A model generated the notes under the pieces. That model was not told where the DNA came from. It worked only from the letters and a program-made list of their open reading frames with translations, and did not search any database. The translations under genes were made by a program, and so were the position numbers. From Sulfurimicrobium lacus (GTDB lineage: Bacteria > Pseudomonadota > Gammaproteobacteria > Burkholderiales > Sulfuricellaceae): a stretch of DNA of 64,000 nucleotides. The DNA is taken from the NCBI RefSeq assembly GCF_011764585.1, contig NZ_AP022853.1, positions 1,347,501 to 1,411,500 of the forward strand, written 5' to 3'. This document shows, one piece after another, positions 51,262-60,143 of the stretch (within the stretch, counting starts at the first letter, position 1; the number at the start of each line of letters is the position of its first letter).

Positions 51262-51807
51262 TTACTTCAATACGAAATGGAACTTGACCTGGACTTCGTC
51301 GGCGACCACCGAGGTGTCGCTCCATACGCCGGCGCCGATGCCGTAGTCGAGGCGTTTGAGCGGGAAGGCACCGTCCAGGATCAGCGCGCCATTTAATTGT
51401 TTAAGGGTGAAGGGTGCGCGAGCATCCAGCGTTTTGCCCTTGATGGTCATCTTGCCGCTGGCCTCGTAGCGGCCGCCGCCTAACGCCTTGACTGATCCGG
51501 AGACGAAGCTGGCTTTGGGGAATTCGCGCACGCTGAACCAGTTCTTGCCTTTGACCTCGTCATTCGCTTCCTCGCTGCCGGCATCGATGCTGGCCAGCTC
51601 GATGTCGATGCGGGCGCGCCCGGCTTCGGGCCTGACCGGGTCCATGGTGATTTGCGCGCTGAATTTTCTGAACGTACCTTCTACCGGGACGTTCATCTGT
51701 TTCGAGACGAAGGCGATGGTGCTTTTGTCGAGTTGTACGTTGTGGAGTTCCGCGCCATGAACGGTAGCGCTAACGAGCAGGGCAAGAGCGGCGAGCAGGC
51801 GGATCAT
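51262..51807 (-). CDS. YceI-family periplasmic protein 2
   Basis: 181 residues with signal peptide MIRLLAALALLVSATVHG-AE. YceI features: KSTIAFVSKQMNVPVEGTFR, GKNWFSVREFPKASFVSGSV and GKMTIKGKTLDARAPFTL. Divergent from copy 1, so not a recent duplication. Overlaps the b561 gene by 4 bp. Confidence 0.92.
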   Translation of the reverse strand: MIRLLAALALLVSATVHGAELHNVQLDKSTIAFVSKQMNVPVEGTFRKFSAQITMDPVRPEAGRARIDIELASIDAGSEEANDEVKGKNWFSVREFPKASFVSGSVKALGGGRYEASGKMTIKGKTLDARAPFTLKQLNGALILDGAFPLKRLDYGIGAGVWSDTSVVADEVQVKFHFVLK

Positions 51808-52358
51808 TCCTGTTTCTCCTTGTTGAGGAAGGGCAACATGCGGGCGAGGATGTCGTCGCGATCGATGAAGTGGTGCTTAAGCGCGGCACCGATGTGTAAT
51901 ACCACCAGTGCCAGCATGATGTAATTTAGTGTCTCATGCACGTCAGAGAGTACATCGCCCAGCAGTTTGTTTTTGCCGATCAAGTCCGGCAGCGGCAGCA
52001 CGCCGAAGTATACGGTCTGGAAACCCTCGGCCGAACTCATCAGCCAGCCGCTGAGCGGAATGGCGAACAGCAGCAGGTAAAGCATATGGTGCAGGCCGTT
52101 TGCGGCACGCCGTTGCCAGGGCGGCATGGTGTCGGGCAGGGGCGGCGGCGTGTGGCCCGCGCGCCACGCGAGGCGCCCTACGGCCAGCAGGAAAATGGTG
52201 ACGCCGATCCATTTATGGTAGCTGAAGAGCTTGAGCTTGAGCGGTGAAGTCTCCATGTCGCCCATCACTAGCCCGAGCGGGAAAGTGGCGAAGATGATCA
52301 AGGCGATCAGCCAGTGCAGGCCGATGGCCGTGTTGGTATAGCGGGCAGGCTGGTTCAT
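51804..52358 (-). CDS. cytochrome b561-family membrane protein
   Basis: 184 residues, four transmembrane helices with haem-ligand His in IGLHWLIALI, FSYHKWIGVTIF, NGLHHMLYLLLF and LVVLHIGAALKHH. b561 proteins pass electrons from quinol to periplasmic acceptors; the pairing with YceI recurs in proteobacteria. Overlaps MarR by 4 bp. Confidence 0.94.
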   Translation of the reverse strand: MNQPARYTNTAIGLHWLIALIIFATFPLGLVMGDMETSPLKLKLFSYHKWIGVTIFLLAVGRLAWRAGHTPPPLPDTMPPWQRRAANGLHHMLYLLLFAIPLSGWLMSSAEGFQTVYFGVLPLPDLIGKNKLLGDVLSDVHETLNYIMLALVVLHIGAALKHHFIDRDDILARMLPFLNKEKQE

Positions 52359-52810
52359 GGCGCTTTATCCGATCGGGTTAGTGCGGCGGTGAAGGCATCG
52401 CGCAGGCGGCGCATACTTGTTTCCATAACGACCAGTTCTTCGGCCGAGAGTTCCGCGAATGCCTGCTGCATGTGTGCAAGATGGGCCGGAAAGATGCGTT
52501 CGAACAGCGTCTCTCCTTGCGGTGTGAGCTGGACGATCTGGCTGCGACCGTCGCTGGGAGAAGCGCTGCGCTCCACCAGTTGCTTGCCGCTCAGACGGTC
52601 GACCACGCCCGTCAGCGTTCCCTTGGTGATCAGGGTCTTGGCGCCCAGTTCGTTGAGCGGCATGCCAGGGGTGTTGCCCAGCGTGGCGATGATGTCGAAC
52701 TGCGCCGGGGTCAGGTCCAGCGTGCGGATGTGTGCCGATGAATAGCCCTCGAAGGCCTGGTAGGCTGTGGCCAGTTCGCGCAATACGGGCAGGAATGCAG
52801 CTGGGGTCAT
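52355..52810 (-). CDS. MarR-family regulator of the YceI-b561 operon
   Basis: 151 residues. Winged helix: LDLTPAQFDIIATLGNTPGM, LNELGAKTLITKGTLTGVVD, then LVERSASPSDGRSQIVQLTP with the DxR wing motif. First gene of the operon, with two palindromic operators directly upstream, hence autoregulated. Confidence 0.93.
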   Translation of the reverse strand: MTPAAFLPVLRELATAYQAFEGYSSAHIRTLDLTPAQFDIIATLGNTPGMPLNELGAKTLITKGTLTGVVDRLSGKQLVERSASPSDGRSQIVQLTPQGETLFERIFPAHLAHMQQAFAELSAEELVVMETSMRRLRDAFTAALTRSDKAP

Positions 52811-52824
52811 GTCCGGCTCAATTA

Positions 52825-52860
52825 AGTTCTAGTTAGAACAATATAGTTCTGATTAGAACA
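52825..52860 (-). promoter_or_regulatory. tandem MarR operators
   Basis: AGTTCTAGTTAGAACA (52825-52840) and AGTTCTGATTAGAACA (52845-52860), two 16-bp palindromes on a 20-bp period, 15 bp upstream of the marR start. Confidence 0.8.
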
Positions 52861-52902
52861 AAATGTCAAGCGTCAGAACTGACTCTCAAGGTCGTACTGT
52901 TA

Positions 52903-53358
52903 TCAGTCCGGCTTTGCCGCTGGCGCTTGCTCGCTGGCGTCGTCCTTCGCCAGATCCAGCACGCCGGGGACCTGGAATATGCCTTGCAGGTTAAGCAGTT
53001 CGTCGCGGTGCAGGCGCGCCAGTTCTTCCACGACGTTCTCGCCCGCAGGGGTGAGGTGAACTTCTACCTCGCGCCGGTCGACCTTGCCTTTTTCCCGATA
53101 TACCAGGCCCAGTTTCTCGCAGCGGGAAACCAGAGAAACTACCCCGTGGTGATGGGATTGCAAGCGTTCCGCCAGTTCGCCGACGGTTGCCCACTCCCTG
53201 CCCTGGTAGCCCTTGATGTGCAGCAGCAGCAGGTACTGCAGGTGGGTGACGCCGTGCTCTAGCGTGATTTCCTCGCTGAAGCGCAGGAAGCGGCGCAGCT
53301 GGTAGCGGAAATGCGAGAGGGTTTCGAAATCCCTTTTGCCGAGCGTGGTTTTTTTCAT
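52903..53358 (-). CDS. MarR-family regulator divergent from the DsrC-like gene
   Basis: 151 residues: ITLEHGVTHLQYLLLLHIKG, WATVGELAERLQSHHHGVVS, VYREKGKVDRREVEVHLTPA. Winged-helix fold with the DRR wing. Operators between it and the divergent gene suggest it controls both. Confidence 0.92.
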   Translation of the reverse strand: MKKTTLGKRDFETLSHFRYQLRRFLRFSEEITLEHGVTHLQYLLLLHIKGYQGREWATVGELAERLQSHHHGVVSLVSRCEKLGLVYREKGKVDRREVEVHLTPAGENVVEELARLHRDELLNLQGIFQVPGVLDLAKDDASEQAPAAKPD

Positions 53359-53392
53359 GAACCGATACTAAATTTATTTTCGCGCGGCTGCA

Positions 53393-53425
53393 ATATCATA
53401 TTGTGATAATATCAAAACGTGATAT
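53393..53425. promoter_or_regulatory. paired operators in the marR/dsrC-like divergent region
   Basis: ATATCA-N5-TGATA at 53393-53408 and ATATCA-N5-TGATAT at 53409-53425, two adjacent palindromes 16 bp apart in an AT-rich stretch between the divergent genes. Confidence 0.7.
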
Positions 53426-53478
53426 ATATTATTGCCGTGAACATCTCGTTCATTGCGCTTAATAAGTGGAGGTGGATG

Positions 53479-53805
53479 ATGGATGCTTTTACCAAACTGC
53501 CGGAAATCGATGCCGAGGGTTACCTGGTTGAGCCGCAGGACTGGAGCGAAGAGTTGGCCGAGGAATTCGCCCGCCAGGAAAAAATCGATCTCAACGAGGA
53601 CCACTGGGATGTGATCCGTTTCATGCGGGCTTATTACGAAGAGCACCAGGTCGCGCCCGATGCCCGCTTCGTGATCAAGCACCTGGCCGGGCGCCTGGGC
53701 GCGGATTCACGCAACAAGCTTTTCGAGCTGTTCCCCTACGGCTACGTCAAGCAGTCGTGCCGGATCGCCGGGATGAAGCGCCCGCGCGCCTGGAGCACGG
53801 GCTGA
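53479..53805 (+). CDS. TusE/DsrC/DsvC-family sulfur-relay protein
   Basis: 108 residues. ATG 53479 is preferred over 53476 because of its spacing from GGAGG (53468-53472). Family features: LPEIDAEGYLVEPQDWSEEL, DHWDVIRFMRAYYEEHQVAP and the arm LFPYGYVKQSCRIAGMKRPR. Only the distal arm Cys is present; the penultimate Cys of dissimilatory DsrC is replaced (AWSTG end). So it is a single-Cys variant, not a canonical DsrC trisulfide carrier. Regulated with the divergent MarR. Confidence 0.9.
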   Translation: MDAFTKLPEIDAEGYLVEPQDWSEELAEEFARQEKIDLNEDHWDVIRFMRAYYEEHQVAPDARFVIKHLAGRLGADSRNKLFELFPYGYVKQSCRIAGMKRPRAWSTG

Positions 53806-53861
53806 CGGAGTGAATACCGCCGAGGGGCCGGCTTCCGGTCCCTGGGCGGTGTTACCGAAAG

Positions 53862-54239
53862 TCAGTCATAACATCCGTAATAAACGGAGCAGCCGACCTT
53901 GCCGTTCCAGCTCTCGGGATGGTGCAGGTCGATGATGCTCTTGGCCTGGGCGATATCCTCGGGCGAACCGTGTACGACGGCGAGCACCCGGCCCGCACTC
54001 AGTTCAGCTTCGTAGTTGACCAGGTTATCCGGCGGGATGCAGCCGGCCTGTTTGTCTTCCAGTTCGTCCAGCCTGCCGACGACGATTGCACCTTCCACGT
54101 CCTGCGCGAAGCGTTCTCGGTCCTTGCTGACGATGGAAAGCTGGGCATTGTCCAGCCCCGATTTGCGTAGTTTCCTGACGGTGTCCTCGGCGACGTTGCG
54201 GTTCGCGAACGTGGCCACCAGCGAAATATGATCGGACAT
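53862..54239 (-). CDS. small stress-type protein of unknown function
   Basis: 125 residues from ATG 54239 (AAAGGAGG upstream). ISLVATFANRNVAEDTVRKL and LSIVSKDRERFAQDVEGAIV resemble general-stress/permease-like ferredoxin-fold proteins. A Cys-containing end (VGCSVYYGCYD) could be redox-sensitive. The larger upstream open frame has no ribosome site. Confidence 0.7.
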   Translation of the reverse strand: MSDHISLVATFANRNVAEDTVRKLRKSGLDNAQLSIVSKDRERFAQDVEGAIVVGRLDELEDKQAGCIPPDNLVNYEAELSAGRVLAVVHGSPEDIAQAKSIIDLHHPESWNGKVGCSVYYGCYD

Positions 54240-54347
54240 GATGCGGTCCTCCTTTGGGTGGAATACCGCATAGGTATAACACAATAGTCGACAAAAACAA
54301 TCGGGTAATATGCGTAGGTCGCGGCTACAGCAGGCTGCTTTGCACGG

Positions 54348-54367
54348 CATGTGGTTAACATGTGAAC
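54348..54367 (+). promoter_or_regulatory. probable operator upstream of the marR-emr operon
   Basis: Direct repeat CATGTG at 54348-54353 and 54359-54364 (11-bp period), the second within an imperfect palindrome GTTAACATGTGAAC (54354-54367). 53 bp upstream of the marR start. Confidence 0.5.
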
Positions 54368-54419
54368 TATTCCTTGTGGTAGTATTTTTTCGACCAAAAC
54401 ACATGGATCGCGCTTCAGC

Positions 54420-54938
54420 ATGGATAACCAGTTCACCCCGTTCGAGGAAAGGATTCGCCGCGTGGCGGAGCGGAATCCGGGCATGCCGGTCGAAAACGTC
54501 ACGCTGACGCGGATGTTCTTCTACGTTTACAAGGCGCTGGAAGACAGCGCCAATCACTTCCTCGCCGCCTATGGCCTCAACAACACCCATTACATCGCCC
54601 TGATCATGATTTATTCCAGCGAGGGCAACATGCTCAACCCGTGCAAGCTGAGCGAGGCGCTGCTCTCCTCGCGCGCCAACATTACCCGCCTGACTGACGA
54701 ACTGGTCGAGAATGGCTGGGTCGAACGTCAGGGCAGCAGCGCAGACCGGCGCCGCGTCGAACTCTCCCTGACGCCCGCCGGCACGGCGCTGATCGAAAAA
54801 ATTCTGCCGCGCAACTGGGAACGGATCGACCGCCTGTGGGCCGGGTTTTCCCCCGAGGAGATCGCGCTGACCGGAAACTTGCTGCGCAAGCTGCTGTCAC
54901 GAATCGGACAGGTGGATGGCGATGAACATGCCTGCTAA
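54420..54938 (+). CDS. MarR-family regulator of efflux operon (EmrR-like)
   Basis: 172 residues. Winged helix with LNNTHYIALIMIYSSEGNML, LSEALLSSRANITRLTDELV, WVERQGSSADRRRVELSLTP. Its end overlaps the next gene by 23 bp. By analogy with EmrR it represses the operon and is released by pump substrates. Confidence 0.92.
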   Translation: MDNQFTPFEERIRRVAERNPGMPVENVTLTRMFFYVYKALEDSANHFLAAYGLNNTHYIALIMIYSSEGNMLNPCKLSEALLSSRANITRLTDELVENGWVERQGSSADRRRVELSLTPAGTALIEKILPRNWERIDRLWAGFSPEEIALTGNLLRKLLSRIGQVDGDEHAC

Positions 54939-56358
54939 ATCCAGTATTTCGCTGTTGAGCGCGGTCGTTCTGGTCGGCTGCGCGCCGCTCCCTGCCGTTT
55001 CGCCGCCCCGGCCCGAGATCGCAAAGACGGCGCTGCAGCAGATATTGGCCGCGACTGCCGGCGACCCAGCCTTCACGCGCGCGGCCTGGCCGGAGCGCGC
55101 GTGGTGGCGTGCCTTCGACGACAAAGCGCTCGATGCGCTGGTGGAAATGGCGCTGCGCGACAGCCCGACCCTGGCGACGGCGCAGGCGCGCATCGACCGG
55201 GCGCGGCAAGCTGCGCACCTGGTGGAACTCGAATCCGGAATCCGCTACAACAGCGATGCCACGGTGGTGCGCCAGCACTTGAGCGAGAACGGCTTGTTCC
55301 CGCCGCCCATGGGCGGCAGCACTTTGAACGAAGGCGACATTTCCGTCGGCGCCGCCTATGCGTTCGACTGGTGGGGCAAGAACCGCGCCCTGCTGCGGTC
55401 CGCCGTGGGCGAAAGCCGGGCGGCCGAGGCGGAACGCAGCGCGGCCGAGCTGGCGCTGGGCGGCGAAGTGGCCGACGCTTATTTCGACTGGCAGGATGTC
55501 GTTGCCAGATCCAAGCTGGCTCGACAGACCGTGGACAAGCGCCGCATGGTGTTGCGCCTGGCGGGGTCGCGGCTGAAGCGCGGCATCGATTCGGCGCTGC
55601 CTTCCAGCCAGATGGAAGTGCTGCTGGCCGAGGAACAGGACAAGCTCAAGGATCTCGAAACGCAGTCCCGCATCCTGCGCGACCGTCTCGCCGCGCTGAC
55701 CGGCAACGGCCCCGACTGGGCGGCAGGACTGGACGAACCGGTGCTGACTCCCGCCGCACCTTTCCCGCTGCCGCAAAAATTGCCGCTCGACTGGCTGGCG
55801 CAGCGGCCCGACCTGGTCGCGCTGAAATGGCGCGCCGAAGCGGCGGCGCAGCGCATCGAAGGGGCCAGGGCGGATTTCTACCCGAACGTCGATTTGCGCC
55901 TGCTGCTCGGCCTGCAAAGCATCGATCTCGGCAACTGGCTCACGGCGAAGAGCTGGTACGGCTCGTTCGGGCCCGCCGTGCATATCCCCCTGTTCAACGT
56001 GCGCACGCTGCGCACCAACCTGGGCATGCGCGAAGCCGAATATGCCGCCGCTGCGGCGCAGTACAACCTGGCGCTGATCGTCGCGGCAAGCCAGGTGGCG
56101 GACGCGCTGGCGCGGGTAAGCGCGCTCGACGCGCGGGAGCGTTTGCAGCTCAGCGCCACTGTCAGCGCGGAACGCGCGCAGCATCTGCAGGCGCAGCGTT
56201 TCGCCAGCGGACTGAGCGACCGTCTGCCGCTGCTGGACGGCGAGATCGCCGCACTTGCGCAACACGCGCGTGAATCGAAGCTGCAAGCCGACCGCAAGCG
56301 CGCCATGGCGGCGCTGTTCGTCGCGCTGGGCGGCGGGCACGAATCGAACCGGGAGTAA
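54916..56358 (+). CDS. outer-membrane efflux lipoprotein (NodT/OprM family)
   Basis: 480 residues. Lipobox VVLVG-C at ~Cys22. OEP signature: AWWRAFDDKALDALVEMALR, SPTLATAQARIDRARQAAHL, AYAFDWWGKNRALLRSAVGE, and LDWLAQRPDLVALKWRAEAA. Tail channel for the EmrAB-type pump encoded downstream. Confidence 0.94.
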   Translation: MAMNMPAKSSISLLSAVVLVGCAPLPAVSPPRPEIAKTALQQILAATAGDPAFTRAAWPERAWWRAFDDKALDALVEMALRDSPTLATAQARIDRARQAAHLVELESGIRYNSDATVVRQHLSENGLFPPPMGGSTLNEGDISVGAAYAFDWWGKNRALLRSAVGESRAAEAERSAAELALGGEVADAYFDWQDVVARSKLARQTVDKRRMVLRLAGSRLKRGIDSALPSSQMEVLLAEEQDKLKDLETQSRILRDRLAALTGNGPDWAAGLDEPVLTPAAPFPLPQKLPLDWLAQRPDLVALKWRAEAAAQRIEGARADFYPNVDLRLLLGLQSIDLGNWLTAKSWYGSFGPAVHIPLFNVRTLRTNLGMREAEYAAAAAQYNLALIVAASQVADALARVSALDARERLQLSATVSAERAQHLQAQRFASGLSDRLPLLDGEIAALAQHARESKLQADRKRAMAALFVALGGGHESNRE

Positions 56359-56363
56359 AAACA

Positions 56364-57521
56364 ATGTCTGAAGCACCCAACAATAATTCAGCCAAGCGCA
56401 GCCGCGCGCTGCTGGTCCTGACCCTGGGCTTTTTCCTGCTCGGGCTGGGCTACGGCGTGTACTGGTGGATTCACGGCCGCCACCACGAAACCACCGACGA
56501 CGCCTACGTCGCCGGCAACCTGATCCGCGTCACGCCGCGCATCGCCGGCACGGTGGTGGCGGTTTACGCCGACGACACCGACCTGGTGCAGCGCGGCCAG
56601 CTGCTGGTGCGGCTGGACGATGCCGACGCCCGCGTTGCCCTGTCCGCCGCCGAATCCCGCCTGGCGGAAACGGTACGCCAGGTGCGGCAGATGTTCAGCG
56701 CCGTGGAGCAGGACCGCGCCAACGTCGCGATCAAACAGGAAAGCCTGCGCCAGGCCGAGGCCGATGCGGCGCGGCGCGGCGGCGCGGCGGCGGACGAGGC
56801 CGTGTCGCGCGAGGAGCGCGAGCACAGCGGGTCGGCGCTGAAACGCGCCCAGTCCGAACTGCGGCTTGCCAACAGCCAGCTCGAAGGCGCGCTGGCGCAG
56901 GTGGCGCATACCGACGTCGCGCACCATCCCGCCGTGATGCAGGCGGAAGCGCAGGTGCGCGAGGCCTTTCTCAACCTCGGCCGCTGCGAGATCCGCGCGG
57001 CGGAAAGCGGCTACGTGGCCAAGCGTGCGGTGCAGGTCGGTCAGCAGGCGGCGCCCGGCACCGCCCTGATGGTGGTGGTGCCGCTGCGACAGGTGTGGGT
57101 CGAGGCCAACTTCAAGGAAGACCAGCTGCAGCGCATGCGCATCGGCCAGGCGGTCGAACTGCAGTCCGACCTGTACGGCAGCGGGGTGACGCTGCACGGC
57201 AAGGTGGCGGGGCTGGGGGCCGGCACCGGCAGCGTGTTTTCCCTCCTGCCGCCGCAGAACGCCAGCGGCAACTGGATCAAGATCGTGCAGCGCTTGCCGG
57301 TACGCATCGTGCTGGACCCCGCCGAAGTGGCCAAGCACCCGCTGCGCATCGGCCTGTCGATGAAGGCGCAGGTGGAAACCAAAGATGCCTCCGGCGAGTC
57401 GCTCGCCAGCGTTTCACCCAGCGGCCCGCGCTATGAGACGGCGGTGTATGGCGACGACGAGAAGGCAGCCGGGCAGCGTATCCGCGAGATCGTCGCGGCC
57501 AACCTGCAGCAGGCGAAATAA
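56364..57521 (+). CDS. emrA: EmrA-type membrane fusion protein
   Basis: 385 residues. N-terminal helix ALLVLTLGFFLLGLGYGVYW, then ETTDDAYVAGNLIRVTPRIA, GTVVAVYADDTDLVQRGQLL (lipoyl half), a coiled coil, and RCEIRAAESGYVAKRAVQVG. The ETTDDAYV motif marks the EmrA/HlyD group. Five bp after the OMF gene. Confidence 0.95.
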   Translation: MSEAPNNNSAKRSRALLVLTLGFFLLGLGYGVYWWIHGRHHETTDDAYVAGNLIRVTPRIAGTVVAVYADDTDLVQRGQLLVRLDDADARVALSAAESRLAETVRQVRQMFSAVEQDRANVAIKQESLRQAEADAARRGGAAADEAVSREEREHSGSALKRAQSELRLANSQLEGALAQVAHTDVAHHPAVMQAEAQVREAFLNLGRCEIRAAESGYVAKRAVQVGQQAAPGTALMVVVPLRQVWVEANFKEDQLQRMRIGQAVELQSDLYGSGVTLHGKVAGLGAGTGSVFSLLPPQNASGNWIKIVQRLPVRIVLDPAEVAKHPLRIGLSMKAQVETKDASGESLASVSPSGPRYETAVYGDDEKAAGQRIREIVAANLQQAK

Positions 57522-57526
57522 ACGCC

Positions 57527-59071
57527 GTGAAGCCGGACACGCTGCCGCCGCTGCACGGCTTTGCCCTTGTCCTGCTGACCCTGGCGCTTGGGCTGGGCAC
57601 CTTCATGCAGGTGCTCGATACCTCCATCGCCAACGTCTCGCTGCCCGCCATCTCCGGCGACCTGGCGGTGAGCCCCAACCAGGGCACCTGGGTCATCACC
57701 TCGTTCGCCGTCAGCAACGCCATCGCGCTCGCGCTCACCGGCTGGCTGTCGCGCCGCTTCGGCCAGGTGCGCCTGTTCGCCCTGTCCACGCTGCTGTTCA
57801 CGCTGGCTTCCTGGCTGTGCGGGCTGGCGCCCAACCTGCCGCTGCTGATCGCCGCGCGGGTGCTGCAGGGGGCCGTGGCGGGACCGATGATCCCGCTCTC
57901 GCAGGCTTTGCTGCTGTCGAACTATCCCAGCGAGAAGAAGGGCCTGGCCCTGGCGCTGTGGTCCATCACCGTGATGGTGGCGCCGATCATGGGGCCGATC
58001 ATGGGCGGCTGGATCACCGACAACATCAGCTGGCCGTGGATTTTCTACATCAACATCCCGGTCGGAATCTTCTCTTCCTTCCTTACCTGGCGCCTGTTGC
58101 GCGGGCGCGAGTCGGAGCGGGCGAACGTCCCGGTGGACAAGGTCGGCTTGTTCCTGCTGGTGCTCGGCATCGGCGCCCTGCAAATCCTGCTCGACAAGGG
58201 TAACGAGCTGGACTGGTTCGAGTCGAAGCAAATCCTGGTGCTGGCGGTGGTCAGCGTGGTGGCGCTGGCTTTCCTCATTGCCTGGGAACTGACCGAAGAC
58301 CATCCCGTCGTCGATCTCCACCTGTTCGGCAACCGCAATTTCCTCATCGGGGTCGCCACCCTGAGCATCGGCTACCTGGTGTTCTTCGGCAACGTGGTGA
58401 TCCTGCCGCTGTGGCTGCAGACCCAGATGGGCTACACCGCGACCTGGGCCGGCATGGCGGCGGCGCCGGTGGGCATCCTGTCGATCTTCTTCTCGCCGCT
58501 GGTGGGCAAGTACATGCACAGGCTCGACCTGAGAATCTGGGCCAGCTTCAGCTTCGCCGTGTTTGCCGCGGTGTCGTACTGGAACAGCCATTTCAATACC
58601 GACGTCACCTTCTGGCAACTGGTGATCCCGCGCCTGCTCATGGGCATCGGCGTATCGGCCTTCTTCGTGCCGCTGATGTCGCTCACCCTGTCCGACATCC
58701 CGCCGCGCCTGCTCGCCAGCGCCACCGGCATGTCCAACTTCATCCGCATCCTCGCCGGCAGCTTCGGCACCTCGCTCAGCATCACCCTGTGGGACCGCCG
58801 TGCCGCCTACCACCACGAACTGATGGCCGAACGCGTGACGGATTTCTCGCCCGTCACCCACGATGCGCTGGCCACCCTGGGCGGGCTGGAGCAGCAGCTT
58901 TCGGCCAGCTACGCCATGCTGGAGCGCAGCATGCAGCAGCAGGCGGTGATGCTCGCCACCAACGAGATTTTCTGGCTCTCGTCGCTGATGTTCGTCGGCC
59001 TCATGCTGCTGGTTTGGGTCGCACGGCCGGCACAGCCGGCGGCGAAGGAAGCGGGGGCTGGGGCGCACTAG
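57527..59071 (+). CDS. emrB: EmrB-type DHA2 family multidrug transporter
   Basis: 514 residues, GTG start at 57527, 14 predicted helices. Motifs LDTSIANVSLPAISGDLAVS (TM1) and ARVLQGAVAGPMIPLSQALL (motif C region). Proton-driven drug export through the EmrA-OMF partners. Last gene of the operon. 59072-59176 downstream holds nothing I recognise. Confidence 0.95.
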   Translation: MKPDTLPPLHGFALVLLTLALGLGTFMQVLDTSIANVSLPAISGDLAVSPNQGTWVITSFAVSNAIALALTGWLSRRFGQVRLFALSTLLFTLASWLCGLAPNLPLLIAARVLQGAVAGPMIPLSQALLLSNYPSEKKGLALALWSITVMVAPIMGPIMGGWITDNISWPWIFYINIPVGIFSSFLTWRLLRGRESERANVPVDKVGLFLLVLGIGALQILLDKGNELDWFESKQILVLAVVSVVALAFLIAWELTEDHPVVDLHLFGNRNFLIGVATLSIGYLVFFGNVVILPLWLQTQMGYTATWAGMAAAPVGILSIFFSPLVGKYMHRLDLRIWASFSFAVFAAVSYWNSHFNTDVTFWQLVIPRLLMGIGVSAFFVPLMSLTLSDIPPRLLASATGMSNFIRILAGSFGTSLSITLWDRRAAYHHELMAERVTDFSPVTHDALATLGGLEQQLSASYAMLERSMQQQAVMLATNEIFWLSSLMFVGLMLLVWVARPAQPAAKEAGAGAH

Positions 59072-59176
59072 TTTCTTTCTGGAACTTGTTCCCTCGTGTC
59101 ATCGGGGATTGTGGGTTTCATTGCGGCTCATCTCAGGTATGGAAACTGATATGTCAAGACACCCCCCGAGTTCCCC

Positions 59177-59638
59177 TTACTTCTCATCGAATTCATTTGC
59201 GTTCTCAGGAGACCAACGAATTGCATTAAGTATATTCAGTACCCAATGATCAGGGAGTTGGGTATTTGCTCCGACCACAAGTGTCTCTATTATCGCATTT
59301 CCTTTGACTTTACTTTCGCTTAGTCCGGCATTATCGAGGGCTGCCTCATGTATCCACGAACACCGGTAATCCTTGTACAGAATGTCTTCGAATGATCTCT
59401 CGCCAAATTTAAACAGCACATGTCCAGTTTGAAGGTTTGGTGGTTTAGGGTTGCCAGTAAAGATCGTCCAACCAATATCTCTAATGTAACGTTTGAACGA
59501 CTCGCTGTCAGAAATTGGCTTCGGATAGCGTTTCCTGGCGGACGCTGCTGTGGCAATCATGGCCTGAATCCAAGCACCTTCTCTCTGATTCGAATTCCAA
59601 AGAAGCTCCGCATCTAATACACGTTGTCTGATACCCAT
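59177..59638 (-). CDS. hypothetical protein, AT-rich
   Basis: 153 residues from ATG 59638 (AGGAGAATC upstream). GIRQRVLDAELLWNSNQREG, WIQAMIATAASARKRYPKPI, SWIHEAALDNAGLSESKVKG. Soluble, mixed alpha/beta. Base composition is clearly lower in GC than the efflux genes, suggesting transfer. No family named. Confidence 0.65.
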   Translation of the reverse strand: MGIRQRVLDAELLWNSNQREGAWIQAMIATAASARKRYPKPISDSESFKRYIRDIGWTIFTGNPKPPNLQTGHVLFKFGERSFEDILYKDYRCSWIHEAALDNAGLSESKVKGNAIIETLVVGANTQLPDHWVLNILNAIRWSPENANEFDEK

Positions 59639-59722
59639 GATTCTCCTCGAATCTATCGATAACAATATGCTTAAAAAGCAGCTATTGAACAGCAAAATGA
59701 CGCGCTGCTCATACTTAATATG

Positions 59723-59929
59723 CTAAACCTCAGGGTCTTCCGACTGTTCTTCTTTACAGAAAGCGATGGCATCGAATGGGAACACGCTGTTTTCCGGTTT
59801 GCTCTCAACAAACCAAGTCGTGTGAATTTTGGATTCTCCAGAGTGTGCTTTTTCTACGCGTGTCACCGTCATTCTTGGACCACCGGACTTCAATTGAACG
59901 ATGTCACCAATTTTGAATTTGTCTGACAT
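59723..59929 (-). CDS. YodC-family (DUF2158) protein
   Basis: 68 residues: MSDKFKIGDIVQLKSGGPRM, TVTRV, TTWF and FPFDAIAFCKEE. Matches the small beta-barrel DUF2158 proteins. Function unknown. AGGAGG upstream. Confidence 0.85.
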   Translation of the reverse strand: MSDKFKIGDIVQLKSGGPRMTVTRVEKAHSGESKIHTTWFVESKPENSVFPFDAIAFCKEEQSEDPEV

Positions 59930-59949
59930 TGCAGCCTCCTTAGGAAGGG

Positions 59950-60111
59950 GATGACGGAAAGAAACCGTTTGCGGTATATGGAACCAGCGCGAATCGCTTT
60001 CCGCAGCGTCTCAAAATGCTGGGTCAGCAGATCGCTTCCCTGCTGTTGCAACAGATTGACGGTAAAGAAATAAGTTCCGCCCAAATGTCAGGCGCAACTG
60101 TAATCTGGCAT
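59950..60111 (-). pseudogene. remnant of a REP-associated tyrosine transposase (RAYT)
   Basis: From ATG 60111 leftward: MPDYSCA, a TGA, then HLGGTYFFTVNLLQQQGSDL and LTQHFETLRKAI. This is the N-terminal PGGTYFFTVNLL signature of RAYT (TnpA_REP) transposases. It breaks off after about 50 residues with a stop near the start; the catalytic HUH/Tyr part is missing. A dead remnant. Confidence 0.75.
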
Positions 60112-60143
60112 GGCGCCCTTGCTTTCTTTGTGGGCAACCTTCC

